A stretch of 64,000 bases of DNA from Opitutaceae bacterium EW11. GTDB taxonomy: Bacteria; Verrucomicrobiota; Verrucomicrobiia; Opitutales; Opitutaceae. Below are positions 35,163-45,172 of this stretch, piece after piece. The stretch's first letter is position 1, and the number at the start of each line of letters is the position of its first letter. The notes under the pieces were generated by a model. The model worked only from the letters and a program-made list of their open reading frames with translations. It was not told the origin of the DNA and searched no databases. The DNA lies in contig QAYY01000011.1 in NCBI GenBank assembly GCA_003054665.1, forward strand, positions 284,654 through 348,653, read 5' to 3'. Position numbers and translations under genes: made by a program.

Positions 35163-38100
35163 TCAGGTCGGACTATCTCGACGACGCACCATCAACAATG
35201 CGGCGAAGGCGCTTCCGACAATGCCGAATCCGCACAAGGCGAGAGCGAGGTTCATTCGCCGTGGCCAGTATTCGAAGCGTACCTCGAACCGGCCTGCGTG
35301 GGGAATAGCGACTGCTTTGAACGCATGGTTGATGCGAAAATACGGAACACGTTGGCCATCTAGATACGCGCGAAAATCCTCCGGAGCGTAGTTCTCGGAC
35401 AGCACTGCGATGCCTGCTGCCGGAGCATCGAGTCTGAAGGCGGTGGTGTTGTTGGTCAACTGGTATTCCCCAGCTGGAACAATACATTTCGCTTCTCCCC
35501 GAATATCTGGCAATCCAGCAGGCAGGTCTGCGATCTCACTGCGCTGGATCGCAGCAAATGGACCCGAACGTTCGCGTACATGACGAGCCAGGTCGCGCAC
35601 CGTGTCGTAGGGTATCGCCCGGTCAGCAAAAAACGCGCGAGGCCAAACGCCGGTGCTCTCGTACAGGTCAAGGTCATAGGAACCGAGATACTTAAGGCCA
35701 ACCAAAGTGGCGGGCGGATCCTGGTGAGTTGCGACATAGAATCGCATATTGAGCAGATTCTGCATCGGTAGTATCACCGAGAGGTTGTCTTCATGCCACT
35801 GGCCTGGCTCCCCGCCCATTTCCTTCAGCGTGTCAGGATTTCCCCAAAGCAGTTTGTTGACGCCGCCGGCGACTGCGAGTTCGTCGTAACGGAAGTTGCG
35901 GATCGGATCTACGCCGTAGATCGATTCGAGCCCCACCATCTCGTTGAAGCCGCAGAAGAGATTCAAACCAATGCCACCGGTCCGGAAGGGCTGCGATGCA
36001 AGTGAGTGTTGCATCATTGATACAACCGGAGAAGGCGCTCGAAAATCGACCCGTACCCTTGGATTCACCACATAATCGTCGAAGCGAATATGCGTGTACT
36101 GCGAGAATCGCCAACCTGTGACGGCGATGGCTCCGACGACAGCCACGATGGCTACGCCAACGTTCCGACTTCGTCGATACGCAGAAAGGCCCAAGTAAAG
36201 TGCGATTACTCCAACAACTAGGGATGAAGCATAGCCATTGAAAAAACTGCTACCTGCCCAACCCTGAATCGTATGGCGATAGACTCCGAACGGCACCACG
36301 AAGGCCGTGACAAGCAGGGCACAGCGGAAGTGCCAACCACGGGAGTTGAGAGCGCGCCAAGCGCTGTCGATCCCGAGTCCAGCTAAGATCGTAGTGACTA
36401 CGACGAGAACGCAGGAGAAAGTATTATGTACGTGGTACACGCTTGCCAGCACCGGCGTTCGAGCGATCCACCTTGCGGGGACAATCGAGAATGCAAGCGA
36501 GAATGCGACCAACCCAATTGTCCAAAACGCAATCGTCGCCTTTTGCTCCCATGCACGTTTCGGATCGAGCAGCGTCCATCCAGCTGCTGCGGCCAGAAAG
36601 ACGTTTATCGAGGGAAGTATATGCCACTCCTGCGGATGGAGTCGGGCGTAGAAAATGTCGTCGAAGAAGCCAGCGAACTGCCATGCCGGCGCCTGCCACA
36701 CCATAGGGCGGTCGTAGTGGCTCGCACCCGTTCGCAAAGCGTCAACGAAGATCAGCCACACAGGTGCAGCGACGAGCAGAAGCAACACTCCGGTAAGGGT
36801 GGCGGAAACGATCCGCTTTAGTCGCTCGCGCCAAGAAGCGGAGTCATCCGCCGCTAAGAACAGTACGCCCGCGAGATTCAGCGTGGCGATGAGCATATAC
36901 GCTTCTTTCACCGTTCCGCTATTGAGTACCTCCCAGTTCCCCAGGAATAGAACAGCGAGCGCCCCGAGCCGCTCCAATGAGTCGGTGGATTTGCGGAGCA
37001 GCAGCCACCCGACGATTATCCACGGCGAACACTCGACTGAGAATTGCGCCATGTGATTGAGCCGAAATCCAAAGTAGCCGATAAACGGACCGCTTGCGGC
37101 AATGATGAGTCCCGCGCCGATATTGCGGGTGAGCAGCCAGACGGCAACTCCGAGCCCGAAAGCGTATAGCCAGCGGTTCACTACGTAGCGAGCATCCCAC
37201 CAGCCAGAAGACCCGTTGCCTAGTAGAGGGAAGAGGTTAAGGACGCTACCGAACATCGACTGCCCCTGCCCCAGCAGGGGCAGCCCACACATGGAATACC
37301 GGTTCCAGAGCGGTAGTTCGTGGTCCCGGAAAAGCGCCTGATGTTGCAGACTAGGATAATATAAGCTCGCGTGGAAGAGCGCAGCGACGTCTGACCCCTT
37401 GGTGTCCTCCACATCCGAATCCGTATATCCCGGAAGGGACGGGAACGAAGCATATAGAAAAGGGCTTCCGTTATTTGGCGAAACAAAGCTCTTCCCAAAG
37501 AAGATGACAGGGTGACATTGGATGCCTATTGCGACCGCAGATACAAGCGAGAGTGCGGCAAGCGGATGACGCGCGAACGCGGCGCGTAGATTTCGGGCTC
37601 GGTCCTGCGACAACGAGTTCAATAACCCGCCGACAAGCCAGCAGGTGAGGAACACGGCAGCTGCAATTGGCGCGCCCGCCGAAATCCTTTCGCTCAGGCC
37701 GGGTTCAAGAGCAACAGGTGCCCCCAGCTTCAGGTCTAGTATAGGATCGTTGGCATCGGATAGCGTGGTGACCTGAATGGAATGGCCTTGGATGGACAAT
37801 GCGGCGATCTGCTGCCCGGGCGCGAAGTCCGTGGGCGTGAATGCGCGCACTATGCCGCCCTGCCTGCCAACGATGCGAGCCCGTGAAAGTGTCACCACAC
37901 CTCGGCCGTCGATTGGATCGAAGCGCAAAGCCCGCACGACGCCACGTGGTAATCGGAACCGCAACCGTGTGGGTCTTGGCGATACAATCAACTCTTGGAT
38001 TGAGGAATTGGCCTCACTGTATCCGGACCCCGTATCATAGAACAATTGAGCTCGCCCTTGGTGATCGGAGATTACGTCCACTTCGAATCTGAAAAAATCG

Positions 38101-38195
38101 TTTCCCAGAAGGGCCGTGGTTGCGGTGGGCAGAGCGGCCGCGATCGCGAGCAGCGTGGCGGTTAGTAGCAGGGGGATGTTGAGCCAAGCTCGCAT
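35163..38195 (-). CDS. YfhO-like giant membrane protein (paralogue 2)
   Basis: A 1010-residue integral membrane protein. An N-terminal signal-anchor is followed by a soluble beta module (QLFYDTGSGYSEANS, LRFRLPRGVVRALRFDP), then about 12 membrane spans (about residues 180-660) containing the conserved HELPLWNRYSMCGLPLLGQG segment, and a C-terminal periplasmic domain ending LDGQRVPYFRINHAFKAVAI, the typical YfhO ending. YfhO-type proteins act in lipid-linked glycosylation of cell-surface polymers. It is the last gene of the leftward operon starting at 44289 and is a clear paralogue of the gene at 38226-41282, 30 bases upstream. The ATG at 38195 is chosen because it begins the hydrophobic segment. 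Confidence 0.75.
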   Translation of the reverse strand: MRAWLNIPLLLTATLLAIAAALPTATTALLGNDFFRFEVDVISDHQGRAQLFYDTGSGYSEANSSIQELIVSPRPTRLRFRLPRGVVRALRFDPIDGRGVVTLSRARIVGRQGGIVRAFTPTDFAPGQQIAALSIQGHSIQVTTLSDANDPILDLKLGAPVALEPGLSERISAGAPIAAAVFLTCWLVGGLLNSLSQDRARNLRAAFARHPLAALSLVSAVAIGIQCHPVIFFGKSFVSPNNGSPFLYASFPSLPGYTDSDVEDTKGSDVAALFHASLYYPSLQHQALFRDHELPLWNRYSMCGLPLLGQGQSMFGSVLNLFPLLGNGSSGWWDARYVVNRWLYAFGLGVAVWLLTRNIGAGLIIAASGPFIGYFGFRLNHMAQFSVECSPWIIVGWLLLRKSTDSLERLGALAVLFLGNWEVLNSGTVKEAYMLIATLNLAGVLFLAADDSASWRERLKRIVSATLTGVLLLLVAAPVWLIFVDALRTGASHYDRPMVWQAPAWQFAGFFDDIFYARLHPQEWHILPSINVFLAAAAGWTLLDPKRAWEQKATIAFWTIGLVAFSLAFSIVPARWIARTPVLASVYHVHNTFSCVLVVVTTILAGLGIDSAWRALNSRGWHFRCALLVTAFVVPFGVYRHTIQGWAGSSFFNGYASSLVVGVIALYLGLSAYRRSRNVGVAIVAVVGAIAVTGWRFSQYTHIRFDDYVVNPRVRVDFRAPSPVVSMMQHSLASQPFRTGGIGLNLFCGFNEMVGLESIYGVDPIRNFRYDELAVAGGVNKLLWGNPDTLKEMGGEPGQWHEDNLSVILPMQNLLNMRFYVATHQDPPATLVGLKYLGSYDLDLYESTGVWPRAFFADRAIPYDTVRDLARHVRERSGPFAAIQRSEIADLPAGLPDIRGEAKCIVPAGEYQLTNNTTAFRLDAPAAGIAVLSENYAPEDFRAYLDGQRVPYFRINHAFKAVAIPHAGRFEVRFEYWPRRMNLALALCGFGIVGSAFAALLMVRRRDSPT

Positions 38196-38225
38196 GGGAA
38201 ACCTTGTGTAAAGCACTGTGGCTGG

Positions 38226-41200
38226 TTAAGACGGATGACATTCTGACGAGAGCGTTTCTCCAATCACCTGGATCCGTCCAGAGTGTATCAGCCAGAATCC
38301 TAAGACACCAAGGGACGCGCCAATTGCAGCAATCCAGAGCGCCCGCGTAACTATTGAAGGCCAGTATGCGAATCTCACCCGATAAACCCCGGCTCGAGGA
38401 ACCCAAACGCCGCGGAACGCGTGGTTTACGCGCAATAGCGAAGCCGGGGCTCCGTTCAATGTTACTTGGAAATCCGGGTTATATGTCTCGGTCAGGACTG
38501 CCACCCCGGGACCGGGGGCTTCGATGGTGAACGAGGTGCTGTTGGATGTGAGAATGTAGCCGGTAGCTCGTGCTGCATAGCGCTTGGGAGCTGGACTCAT
38601 TGCCGGTATTCTCAACGACTCCGGATCGGAATCCTGGACGAAGGCAAACGGTTTGGGCCTGTTCGGCTGCTTCAACAGTTTCAACAAGTCGCGTACGGTT
38701 GCGTATGTCCCGATGTTGTTTGTAACATAGGCGCGCGGCCAAGTGCCGGGGCTGTCAAACACGTCCAGGTCGTAGCGACCGAGAAGTCGGAGATTATCCA
38801 CCTGATTTGGAGGTGGATTCGGGGTTGAGAGATAGAAGCGCACATTCAGCAACTCCAGTAGCGGAAGCAGCACGCGTGCATCGTTTTCGTTCCACGACGC
38901 CGGGTCCCCCCAGTTCATTTTGTTGATTCCACCGCCGATCGTGAGTTCGTCAAAGTACGCATTGCGAAGTGGCTCCACGCCATAGATCGTCTCCAGGCGA
39001 ATCGCCATACTGTAGCCGGAAAATAGATTATAGCCGAGCCCTGTGGCCCGGTTTGGCTCAGTAGAAAGTTGCCTGACTCGCTCGACGGCAGGCGAAGAGG
39101 CGGTCAGGTTGGCACGCACCTTGGGATTGAAGACGTATGCGTCGAACGGCGTGTGGAGGTATTGACTGTGCCTCCAAAGAAGAACCGAGAGCGCTGCAAG
39201 TAACCCCGCGGTTCCCAGCCCGCGGTGGAGGATACATGCCGAGCCTCTTAATGCGAGGTGCAGTGCCAATATGCCAAATACCAGGCTGAGTGCATAGAAA
39301 ATGAAGAATCGAGAAACAGAGCATTCCCGATTCGAGGCATAGAAAAGCCCAACCAGCACGAGGCATCCCCCCATGGCCATAGCGGCCGGCTGGAGCCATT
39401 GGCGCGCGGCGCGTTCAGTAAACATGAACTTCATGCCGAATCCCGAAAGCAGCGTGAGCAATACGAGAAGCACGCAACCAAAGGTGTTGTCGAAGTGTTC
39501 GATCCTCGAAACTAGTGGAATATTGTGCAACAGGTCTCCCGGGATTACGCCAAAGGCGAGGGCGAGCGGGATCGCTGCAGCCATGATTAGCACCCACGGT
39601 TCACGTATGCGTGCCCGCCAGCCTCCAACTATCGCCCAACAGCAGCCGAGTAGGATAACGATGTTTGCCGACGGGTATGCGTGGCTTTCGTTGGGCCGGA
39701 GCTGTCGGGCGAACAGGTCTTCAAAGAAACCGATCAGCTCGGAGAAACGAGCCTGTCGGGTTATTCGATGATCATAGTGGGTGGTCGATTTCGCTAGTGT
39801 ATCCAAGAAGACTAGCCATAGGGGTGCGCTGACGAGGACGAGCACTACACCGGCGCAGGCCGCGCCTGCGATCAGCCGTAGGCGTTCGGTTGGACGGCGA
39901 GGGCTTACGGCTATGAGCGCGGAACCGGCGAGATTGAGGAAGAGGACCAACATGTACGCCTCCTTCACTGTGCCACTGCTGATCGTTTCCCAGTTGGCTA
40001 TGCCTAATAGAAGCAATGACCATGCTGCGCCTTGACGCGTGCTAGCGTCCCGAAGCAAAAGCCAAGCAACAACGATCCACGGTGCGAGGTCCACTGAGAA
40101 CTGAGCCATGTGGTTGAGCCGGTAAGCAAAAAAACCGACGAACACGCAAGTCAGGCTAGTCAGCGCGGCGGCTGGAAGGTGGCGGGTTAGCCGCCACACC
40201 GCCAAACCAATACCAAACGCATAAAGCCAGCGGCTGAGAAGAAAATGTATATCCCACGAAAGCGCCGAGCTGCCTCCGAGCATTGGGATCATGTTGAGGA
40301 TCCCGCCGAACATCGATTGTCCCTGGCCGAGGAGCGGCACGCCTCCCTGCACATAGCGGTTCCACAACGGAAGCTCGTGGTCCTTGAAGACAGCGTCCCA
40401 TTCCAGCCCAGGGTAGTGCATGCAGGAATACAGGATGGCTCCGACATCAGAGCCTTTACCGTCCTCAAGTCCGGTGCTCTGGTATCCCGGAAGGGTGGGG
40501 AAATGGTCGTACAGCAGAAAACCCGCGTTGTCGGGCGAAACGAAACTCCGTCCCAGAAATAATACAGGGTGGCACTGAATCGCCACTGCTGCGCTCGCAG
40601 CGAGCATCAAGACGGTGACCGGTCTGCCTGCAAAGCGAGATATGAATGCGTCGATTGTCTTTTCCTGCCACCAGCTGATAAACCAGATGAAGGTGAACGA
40701 ACCGATCAGGACACTGAACCAGATCGGACCGATATCCAGCAGCAGGTCAGAAAAGCGCGGCTCCAGGCGGACTGGTTTGTCGAGTCGAAGCAGAAGCTGA
40801 GGGTCGCTGGCGTTTCCTACAGTAGTGGCGCGGACAGCTCCACCGATTAAGTCCAGGGACGCGATTTCCTGCGAGCGAATGATATCGGATTGGCGGAACC
40901 GGAGAATTTCTCGTCCGGATGTAGAAACCAGACGTGCGCTCCAAAGTGTGAATACGATAGGTCCGTCTGCTGGATCAAGTCGAAGAGCACGTACAGTCCC
41001 GGGCGGTAGCGCGAATTGTAGCCGCTTTGGAACCCCTCCTGCGGTTACCGATTGTGAAACGGAGTTGGCTTCGCTGAAGCCATCTCCCGGATCAAAGAAC
41101 AGTTGTACTCTACTTGGCTTTTCAACGGAGATCTCAATCTGAAAGAGGAAACCGACTACCTCTCTGCTCGAAAGGAACGGCAGTGTAGCAGCCGTCGAGA

Positions 41201-41282
41201 GGAGTGAACAAAAACAGAAGAGGACTATCAGCTGTTTGGCGCGATTGACGCGTCCGACGGAACTGGGAGCGGCGTCAAACAC
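38226..41282 (-). CDS. YfhO-like giant membrane protein (paralogue 1)
   Basis: A 1018-residue membrane protein with the same order of parts as its downstream neighbour: signal-anchor, soluble beta module (QLFFDPGDGFSEANS, LQFALPPGTVRALRLDP), a dozen spans with HELPLWNRYVQGGVPLLGQG, and a YfhO-like C-terminal domain ending LNGAPASLLRVNHAFRGVWV before a final span. The two proteins align end to end by eye with moderate identity, so they are an old tandem duplication. It follows a methyltransferase by 12 bases and belongs to the operon with a polyprenyl-phosphate-type GT2, from which it could take its lipid-linked sugar donor. The exact sugar and acceptor are unknown. Confidence 0.75.
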   Translation of the reverse strand: MFDAAPSSVGRVNRAKQLIVLFCFCSLLSTAATLPFLSSREVVGFLFQIEISVEKPSRVQLFFDPGDGFSEANSVSQSVTAGGVPKRLQFALPPGTVRALRLDPADGPIVFTLWSARLVSTSGREILRFRQSDIIRSQEIASLDLIGGAVRATTVGNASDPQLLLRLDKPVRLEPRFSDLLLDIGPIWFSVLIGSFTFIWFISWWQEKTIDAFISRFAGRPVTVLMLAASAAVAIQCHPVLFLGRSFVSPDNAGFLLYDHFPTLPGYQSTGLEDGKGSDVGAILYSCMHYPGLEWDAVFKDHELPLWNRYVQGGVPLLGQGQSMFGGILNMIPMLGGSSALSWDIHFLLSRWLYAFGIGLAVWRLTRHLPAAALTSLTCVFVGFFAYRLNHMAQFSVDLAPWIVVAWLLLRDASTRQGAAWSLLLLGIANWETISSGTVKEAYMLVLFLNLAGSALIAVSPRRPTERLRLIAGAACAGVVLVLVSAPLWLVFLDTLAKSTTHYDHRITRQARFSELIGFFEDLFARQLRPNESHAYPSANIVILLGCCWAIVGGWRARIREPWVLIMAAAIPLALAFGVIPGDLLHNIPLVSRIEHFDNTFGCVLLVLLTLLSGFGMKFMFTERAARQWLQPAAMAMGGCLVLVGLFYASNRECSVSRFFIFYALSLVFGILALHLALRGSACILHRGLGTAGLLAALSVLLWRHSQYLHTPFDAYVFNPKVRANLTASSPAVERVRQLSTEPNRATGLGYNLFSGYSMAIRLETIYGVEPLRNAYFDELTIGGGINKMNWGDPASWNENDARVLLPLLELLNVRFYLSTPNPPPNQVDNLRLLGRYDLDVFDSPGTWPRAYVTNNIGTYATVRDLLKLLKQPNRPKPFAFVQDSDPESLRIPAMSPAPKRYAARATGYILTSNSTSFTIEAPGPGVAVLTETYNPDFQVTLNGAPASLLRVNHAFRGVWVPRAGVYRVRFAYWPSIVTRALWIAAIGASLGVLGFWLIHSGRIQVIGETLSSECHPS

Positions 41283-41294
41283 GGTTGCCCAAGG

Positions 41295-42077
41295 TTAACG
41301 CTGCTTGCGGGCGATTGCGACAACTTGCCAGCCAAATGGTGTGTCAAGGAAGTTGGCACGGAACAGCAAGCGAAAGACAGCCATTGTCATGCGGGCCATG
41401 CGTGTTGCTAATCCGCTGTTCTGCTGACTTACGTCCTGCGCCAGTCTGCGTCCACGAAGGATCACAGTTAGGCGATATAGGTTAAAAAAAGGAAACCCCG
41501 CCAGACACGTGCGTTCAACGCGGTATCCCGCAGCGTCCAGCAACGCGGATATGGACTGCTGGCTGAAATGTGTACGGTGCCCAATGTGGCGATCAAATGC
41601 TGACATCGGGCCTCCGGGAACGGTAATAATCAAACGCGCGTTTGGTGCGAGGTAGTCCCTGCACCGTTCCAGGAATGCTTTGGGGTCGTCCACATGCTCC
41701 AAGACCTCGGAACATGTACCGTGGGTTGCCCAATTCCGAAGCCCAAACTCGTCAGGGTGGTTTTCAAAGAGGTTCGCTATGTGGAAGGCCCCAGTCGGTA
41801 CCTTGCGTCGAGAGACCTCCACCCCATACCGGCTCATTTCGAGCCCCGCAAATTCGGCTGCAGGAAGTGCACTTGTAAGCACAATTGCTAGATCGCCCTG
41901 CCCACTCCCAAAGTCGCAGATCCGACGGATTGCAGTGGGCGGCTCTTCCTGCAGCAAGCGCCGAATGATGTCATGGCGCATACGCTGCGCGGGGTTCGCA
42001 CTCGCGGCGGAATCCAGGTGACTCCAATGCTCGTCCCAGTCGTCTCTGATATCGGTAGGATTGTTTGATGGCCGCAT
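41295..42077 (-). CDS. Class I SAM-dependent methyltransferase
   Basis: A 260-residue methyltransferase with motif I CDFGSGQGDLAIVL (about residues 53-66), an acidic motif II (EFAGLEMSRYG) and the post-motif segment GTCSEVLEHVDDPKAFL typical of UbiG/Coq5-like small-molecule and sugar methyltransferases. The C-terminal third has hydrophobic patches (FPFFNLYRLTVIL) that suggest membrane association. I chose the ATG at 42077, which leaves a 20-base gap after the GT2 gene; the frame is open up to 42224 but would overlap that gene by 127 bases. In this operon it probably methylates a lipid-linked sugar. Confidence 0.78.
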   Translation of the reverse strand: MRPSNNPTDIRDDWDEHWSHLDSAASANPAQRMRHDIIRRLLQEEPPTAIRRICDFGSGQGDLAIVLTSALPAAEFAGLEMSRYGVEVSRRKVPTGAFHIANLFENHPDEFGLRNWATHGTCSEVLEHVDDPKAFLERCRDYLAPNARLIITVPGGPMSAFDRHIGHRTHFSQQSISALLDAAGYRVERTCLAGFPFFNLYRLTVILRGRRLAQDVSQQNSGLATRMARMTMAVFRLLFRANFLDTPFGWQVVAIARKQR

Positions 42078-42097
42078 GGAGGTATTCTCGGAGATCG

Positions 42098-43315
42098 TCA
42101 CTGTGCGCGTCTTTCGGATTGGTCGGAAATGACACGCTTGGACATTTCCAGCAGCAGCGTCAGGCAGAAGGTCTGGAAGCCGAGAATTAGGAAAAGCAAA
42201 CCCAGAATCGAGAGATGGGACCACCCGGTCAGCCGGAAGCCGTGGTTCACGTATTCAACGACCAGCGGAACAAGGAGAGCCAAGCCGGCACCGCAGGCCA
42301 ACACGCTGATGACTACCCCACGATTGTAGTTCAACATTCGAAGCCAGAGATCGGTAGATACTGGCCTGAGTTGGTGCATCAGGCGAGCAACTACTCCCAG
42401 TTGAATGCAGCTGTAGCCAAGCACCGCCGACATCAGCCCAAGGAGCATCCAATGCAAACTTAGCTGAATGCTGCCGATCGTGATCGGGCCACCCGCAAGC
42501 GTGACGCAGAGAAAGACGCCAAAAAGAAAGAGCAACAGGCCCGGTTTGTAGACAAACGAGTCGGGCGAATACACCAGCATCACGCGTAGGTTCAGCCAGC
42601 CAGCGATCCAAGGCGAAAGCCAACCCATACGACGATGGTGGCTGAGGCGTCCCTCACGATCCTTGTAGAACGAGACAGGAACCTCGGCGATGCGGAGGCC
42701 GAGCCGCGCGGATTTCAGAACCATCTCCGATGCGTATTCCCAAGACTGCGATCGGAGCGTGATCCGGCTGAGCGCATCCATGGTCATGCCGCGCATGCCA
42801 CAGTGAATGTCGGAAAAACGGCTGCCGTAGATGCGGTTAAGGATCCAGGTCGTAAGCGGGGTGCCGAAGTAGCGGTGGAGGGCGGGCATGGCGCCGTCTT
42901 CGATTGAGCCGAGAAAGCGGCTGCCCATCACCATTTCGTATCCGGCGCGGAACTTCTCTACGAACGGCGCCAGTTCACGGAAATCGTATGTCAGGTCGGC
43001 GTCACCCATCACCACCCATTTCCCGCGGATGAAGGGCAGGGCGTCGATGTAGGCCCGTCCCAGACCTCGTTTCGGAACGCGGAGGACTTCGGCGCCGCGC
43101 GCAATGGCGATGTTCGGCGTTTCATCCGTCGAACTGTCGACGATCAGAATCTGCGCGGTGACTCCGGCTTTTCGAATACCCTCGTGGCACCAGTCGACAA
43201 ACTCACCCACGGTAATCTCCTCGTTGAGCGAGGGCACCACCACACTGAGTTCCACCGGGTCTGGTTTCTGGCCCGAAGGAAGCCAGTGTTCGACCTTATC
43301 CGGAGCTGCGATCAT
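42098..43315 (-). CDS. GT2 polyprenyl-phosphate glycosyltransferase (DPM1/GtrB-like)
   Basis: A 405-residue enzyme with an N-terminal GT2 domain and C-terminal membrane spans. The donor-binding strand reads ELSVVVPSLNEEITVGEF, the DxD-type motif is GDADLTYDF, and the RLGLRIAEVPVSFYKDREG segment is typical of dolichyl/undecaprenyl-phosphate sugar transferases. About four hydrophobic segments lie after residue 240. It would load a hexose onto undecaprenyl phosphate at the inner face for GT-C-type enzymes. Its start codon overlaps the stop of the upstream epimerase (ATGA). The downstream YfhO-like proteins and the GtrA-like flippase at 56625 are plausible partners. Confidence 0.87.
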   Translation of the reverse strand: MIAAPDKVEHWLPSGQKPDPVELSVVVPSLNEEITVGEFVDWCHEGIRKAGVTAQILIVDSSTDETPNIAIARGAEVLRVPKRGLGRAYIDALPFIRGKWVVMGDADLTYDFRELAPFVEKFRAGYEMVMGSRFLGSIEDGAMPALHRYFGTPLTTWILNRIYGSRFSDIHCGMRGMTMDALSRITLRSQSWEYASEMVLKSARLGLRIAEVPVSFYKDREGRLSHHRRMGWLSPWIAGWLNLRVMLVYSPDSFVYKPGLLLFLFGVFLCVTLAGGPITIGSIQLSLHWMLLGLMSAVLGYSCIQLGVVARLMHQLRPVSTDLWLRMLNYNRGVVISVLACGAGLALLVPLVVEYVNHGFRLTGWSHLSILGLLFLILGFQTFCLTLLLEMSKRVISDQSERRAQ

Positions 43316-44289
43316 GAGCGCTTGGCGGATGCAGCGAGAACCTGCTGACGCATCGCGATCATCGAATCACGCAGGGCTTGGCCGGAAGTGCGCTGGCATT
43401 TCCAGCCCAGCGCACTGATTTTCTCACAGTTGAACTGGACGATGGGAACGTCGCCCTTCCATCCACGATCGCCACCGGTGAACTCCAGCTGTACGTTGCG
43501 CGGATCAATCCCGCAGACCTCGATCGCGATGTCTGCAATCTCACGGACGGTGATGTAGTCGCCCGTCGCCACGTTGAAAACGTTGTATCGTTCCGAGCCG
43601 GACTCGTGCGCGAAAAACACCGCATTGAGGATGTCTTCGACATAGATGTAACTCTTACGCTGGGTACCGTCGCCGAGGATGCGCAACCGGGTCGGGTCGG
43701 AGAGCAACCTCCGGACGAAATCGTATCCAACTCCGTGAGTCTGCCGTGGCCCAACGACATTCGCGAAGCGAAATGCGCGCGCTCGCATGTCGAACATGTG
43801 GCAGTAAGCGGAAATGAGGGCTTCGCAGGCTAGCTTGCTTGCACCGTACGTCGAGATGGGGACGCATGGACCGTAATCCTCACGGAATGCAACGTTAGCG
43901 TTCTCGCCGTAGATGCCGCTTCCCGATGTGTAGAGCAATTCTCGGACACCAGTCTGTCGCATCGCCTCAAGCATGTTTTGCAACAGGTAGGTGCCCTCCC
44001 AGAAATCGATGTCTGGCTGCGTGACGGCCTTGGCGATATCGGGATTGGCTGCCAGATGGACTACGAGCTCGGCCCCGGCTAAAGCCGACTTGATTTCCTC
44101 CACGTTCTTCAGGTCGCCCCGGACTATCCTCAGTCGAGAATCGTTTGAAACCTCTGCCAAATGTTCGAGGCTGCCGGACGAAAAATTGTCAAACACCACC
44201 AAGTGGCGAAGCTCCGGTGTTTTCAGCAACCGGCGAATGAGGTGGCTTCCGATGAAGCCTGCACCGCCACTGACAAAGACAGATCTCAT
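43312..44289 (-). CDS. NAD-dependent sugar epimerase/dehydratase
   Basis: A 325-residue extended SDR resembling UDP-glucose 4-epimerases. The NAD motif is VSGGAGFIGSHLIRRLL (residues 6-22), the substrate loop reads GSGIYGENANVAFRED, and the catalytic Tyr-x3-Lys is STYGASKLACE. The ending GDRGWKGDVPIVQFNCEKI is common in UDP-sugar epimerases of polysaccharide clusters. It is the first gene of a leftward operon (44289 to 35163) with GT2, methyltransferase and two YfhO-like proteins, and likely provides the epimerised sugar nucleotide. The 154-base gap upstream is where its promoter should lie. Confidence 0.85.
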   Translation of the reverse strand: MRSVFVSGGAGFIGSHLIRRLLKTPELRHLVVFDNFSSGSLEHLAEVSNDSRLRIVRGDLKNVEEIKSALAGAELVVHLAANPDIAKAVTQPDIDFWEGTYLLQNMLEAMRQTGVRELLYTSGSGIYGENANVAFREDYGPCVPISTYGASKLACEALISAYCHMFDMRARAFRFANVVGPRQTHGVGYDFVRRLLSDPTRLRILGDGTQRKSYIYVEDILNAVFFAHESGSERYNVFNVATGDYITVREIADIAIEVCGIDPRNVQLEFTGGDRGWKGDVPIVQFNCEKISALGWKCQRTSGQALRDSMIAMRQQVLAASAKRS

Positions 44290-44443
44290 ATGTAACTTGC
44301 TTAATGACAGAATATGGCCCGCAAGGTGCGAATTCTAGCCGGAATAGTGGAGGCAACCGCAAGCTCGAACCACCGTGCACGCCGCCGGTAAAAACTCGAT
44401 TCGGCAAGCGCACTCCTCACCTTATGTCGGACGGAAAAAAAGG

Positions 44444-45163
44444 CTAATACGGCTTCCTTCCCGTTCCGGCGATTAGGCCGCTGGGAAGGTCGTGGATGCG
44501 GATGTCCTCGAAGCCGGCATGCGTCAGGTAGGAGCGGAATTCTTCACGGGAGGAACTCATGCTCATGTGTGCAGGGCGACGGTGGATCGGATATGCTGCG
44601 CCTTCGCTGAACACCTGCCAGCCGTGTGCGGAATCCAACGGTATGTTGTCGAAATAGCAGCGTCCACCGGGGCGAAGAACGCGGGCCATCTCCTGCACGT
44701 AGCGGTATCGGTCCCACTCGAAGAGGTGCATGAAAACGATCGTGCAGTAGACGAGATCCATCGTGCCGGAGTAGATCTCGCTGAGCCCAACGGTGTGCAG
44801 TTCCAGCAACGTCACGTTGGAGAGCCCCTGGAGACGCTGGGATGCGTGCCTCAGCATCTCGCCGGATATGTCGGTGCCGATCCAGTGATAGCACTGGGTC
44901 GCGAGGTGCTTTCCGACACGTCCTACTCCGCAACCGATTTCGAGCGCGATATCGTAAGGAGAGATCCCGGTCGTCGCGCGCAGGGTGGCGATGGTATCCG
45001 CTGCCGTTGCCTCGAAGCCGGCCTCTTCGCGATAACCAGCGACCGCAAGTTTCGCCACTTCAGGATGCGCCGCTTGGTCGTTCCAAATCCGCTTGTAGTT
45101 GGAGCGCTCTCCCAACGCGTGAACGCTGTCCTGCCAGAGTCTATTTGGATCGCCGTTTTCCAT
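44444..45163 (-). CDS. Class I SAM-dependent methyltransferase
   Basis: A 239-residue soluble methyltransferase. Motif I is ALEIGCGVGRVGKHL (about residues 75-89), motif II contains GTDISGEML, and motif IV reads DLVYCTIVFMHLFEWD. Downstream, VLRPGGRCYFDNIPL is the standard post-catalytic strand. It lies 9 bases after the 232-residue beta-domain protein and is the last gene of the operon headed by the GT4-GT2-GT2 protein, so a terminal methyl cap on the growing glycan, which controls chain length in some O-antigens, is possible. A T-rich stretch follows its stop codon without a convincing stem. Confidence 0.82.
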   Translation of the reverse strand: MENGDPNRLWQDSVHALGERSNYKRIWNDQAAHPEVAKLAVAGYREEAGFEATAADTIATLRATTGISPYDIALEIGCGVGRVGKHLATQCYHWIGTDISGEMLRHASQRLQGLSNVTLLELHTVGLSEIYSGTMDLVYCTIVFMHLFEWDRYRYVQEMARVLRPGGRCYFDNIPLDSAHGWQVFSEGAAYPIHRRPAHMSMSSSREEFRSYLTHAGFEDIRIHDLPSGLIAGTGRKPY

Positions 45164-45172
45164 CGCGAGGGG

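Noticed and set aside
44332-44362. Possible promoter (TAGAAT with TTGCGG) upstream of the epimerase at 43312-44289
   Set aside because: The -10 is good, but the -35 is weak and the spacer is 19 bases.
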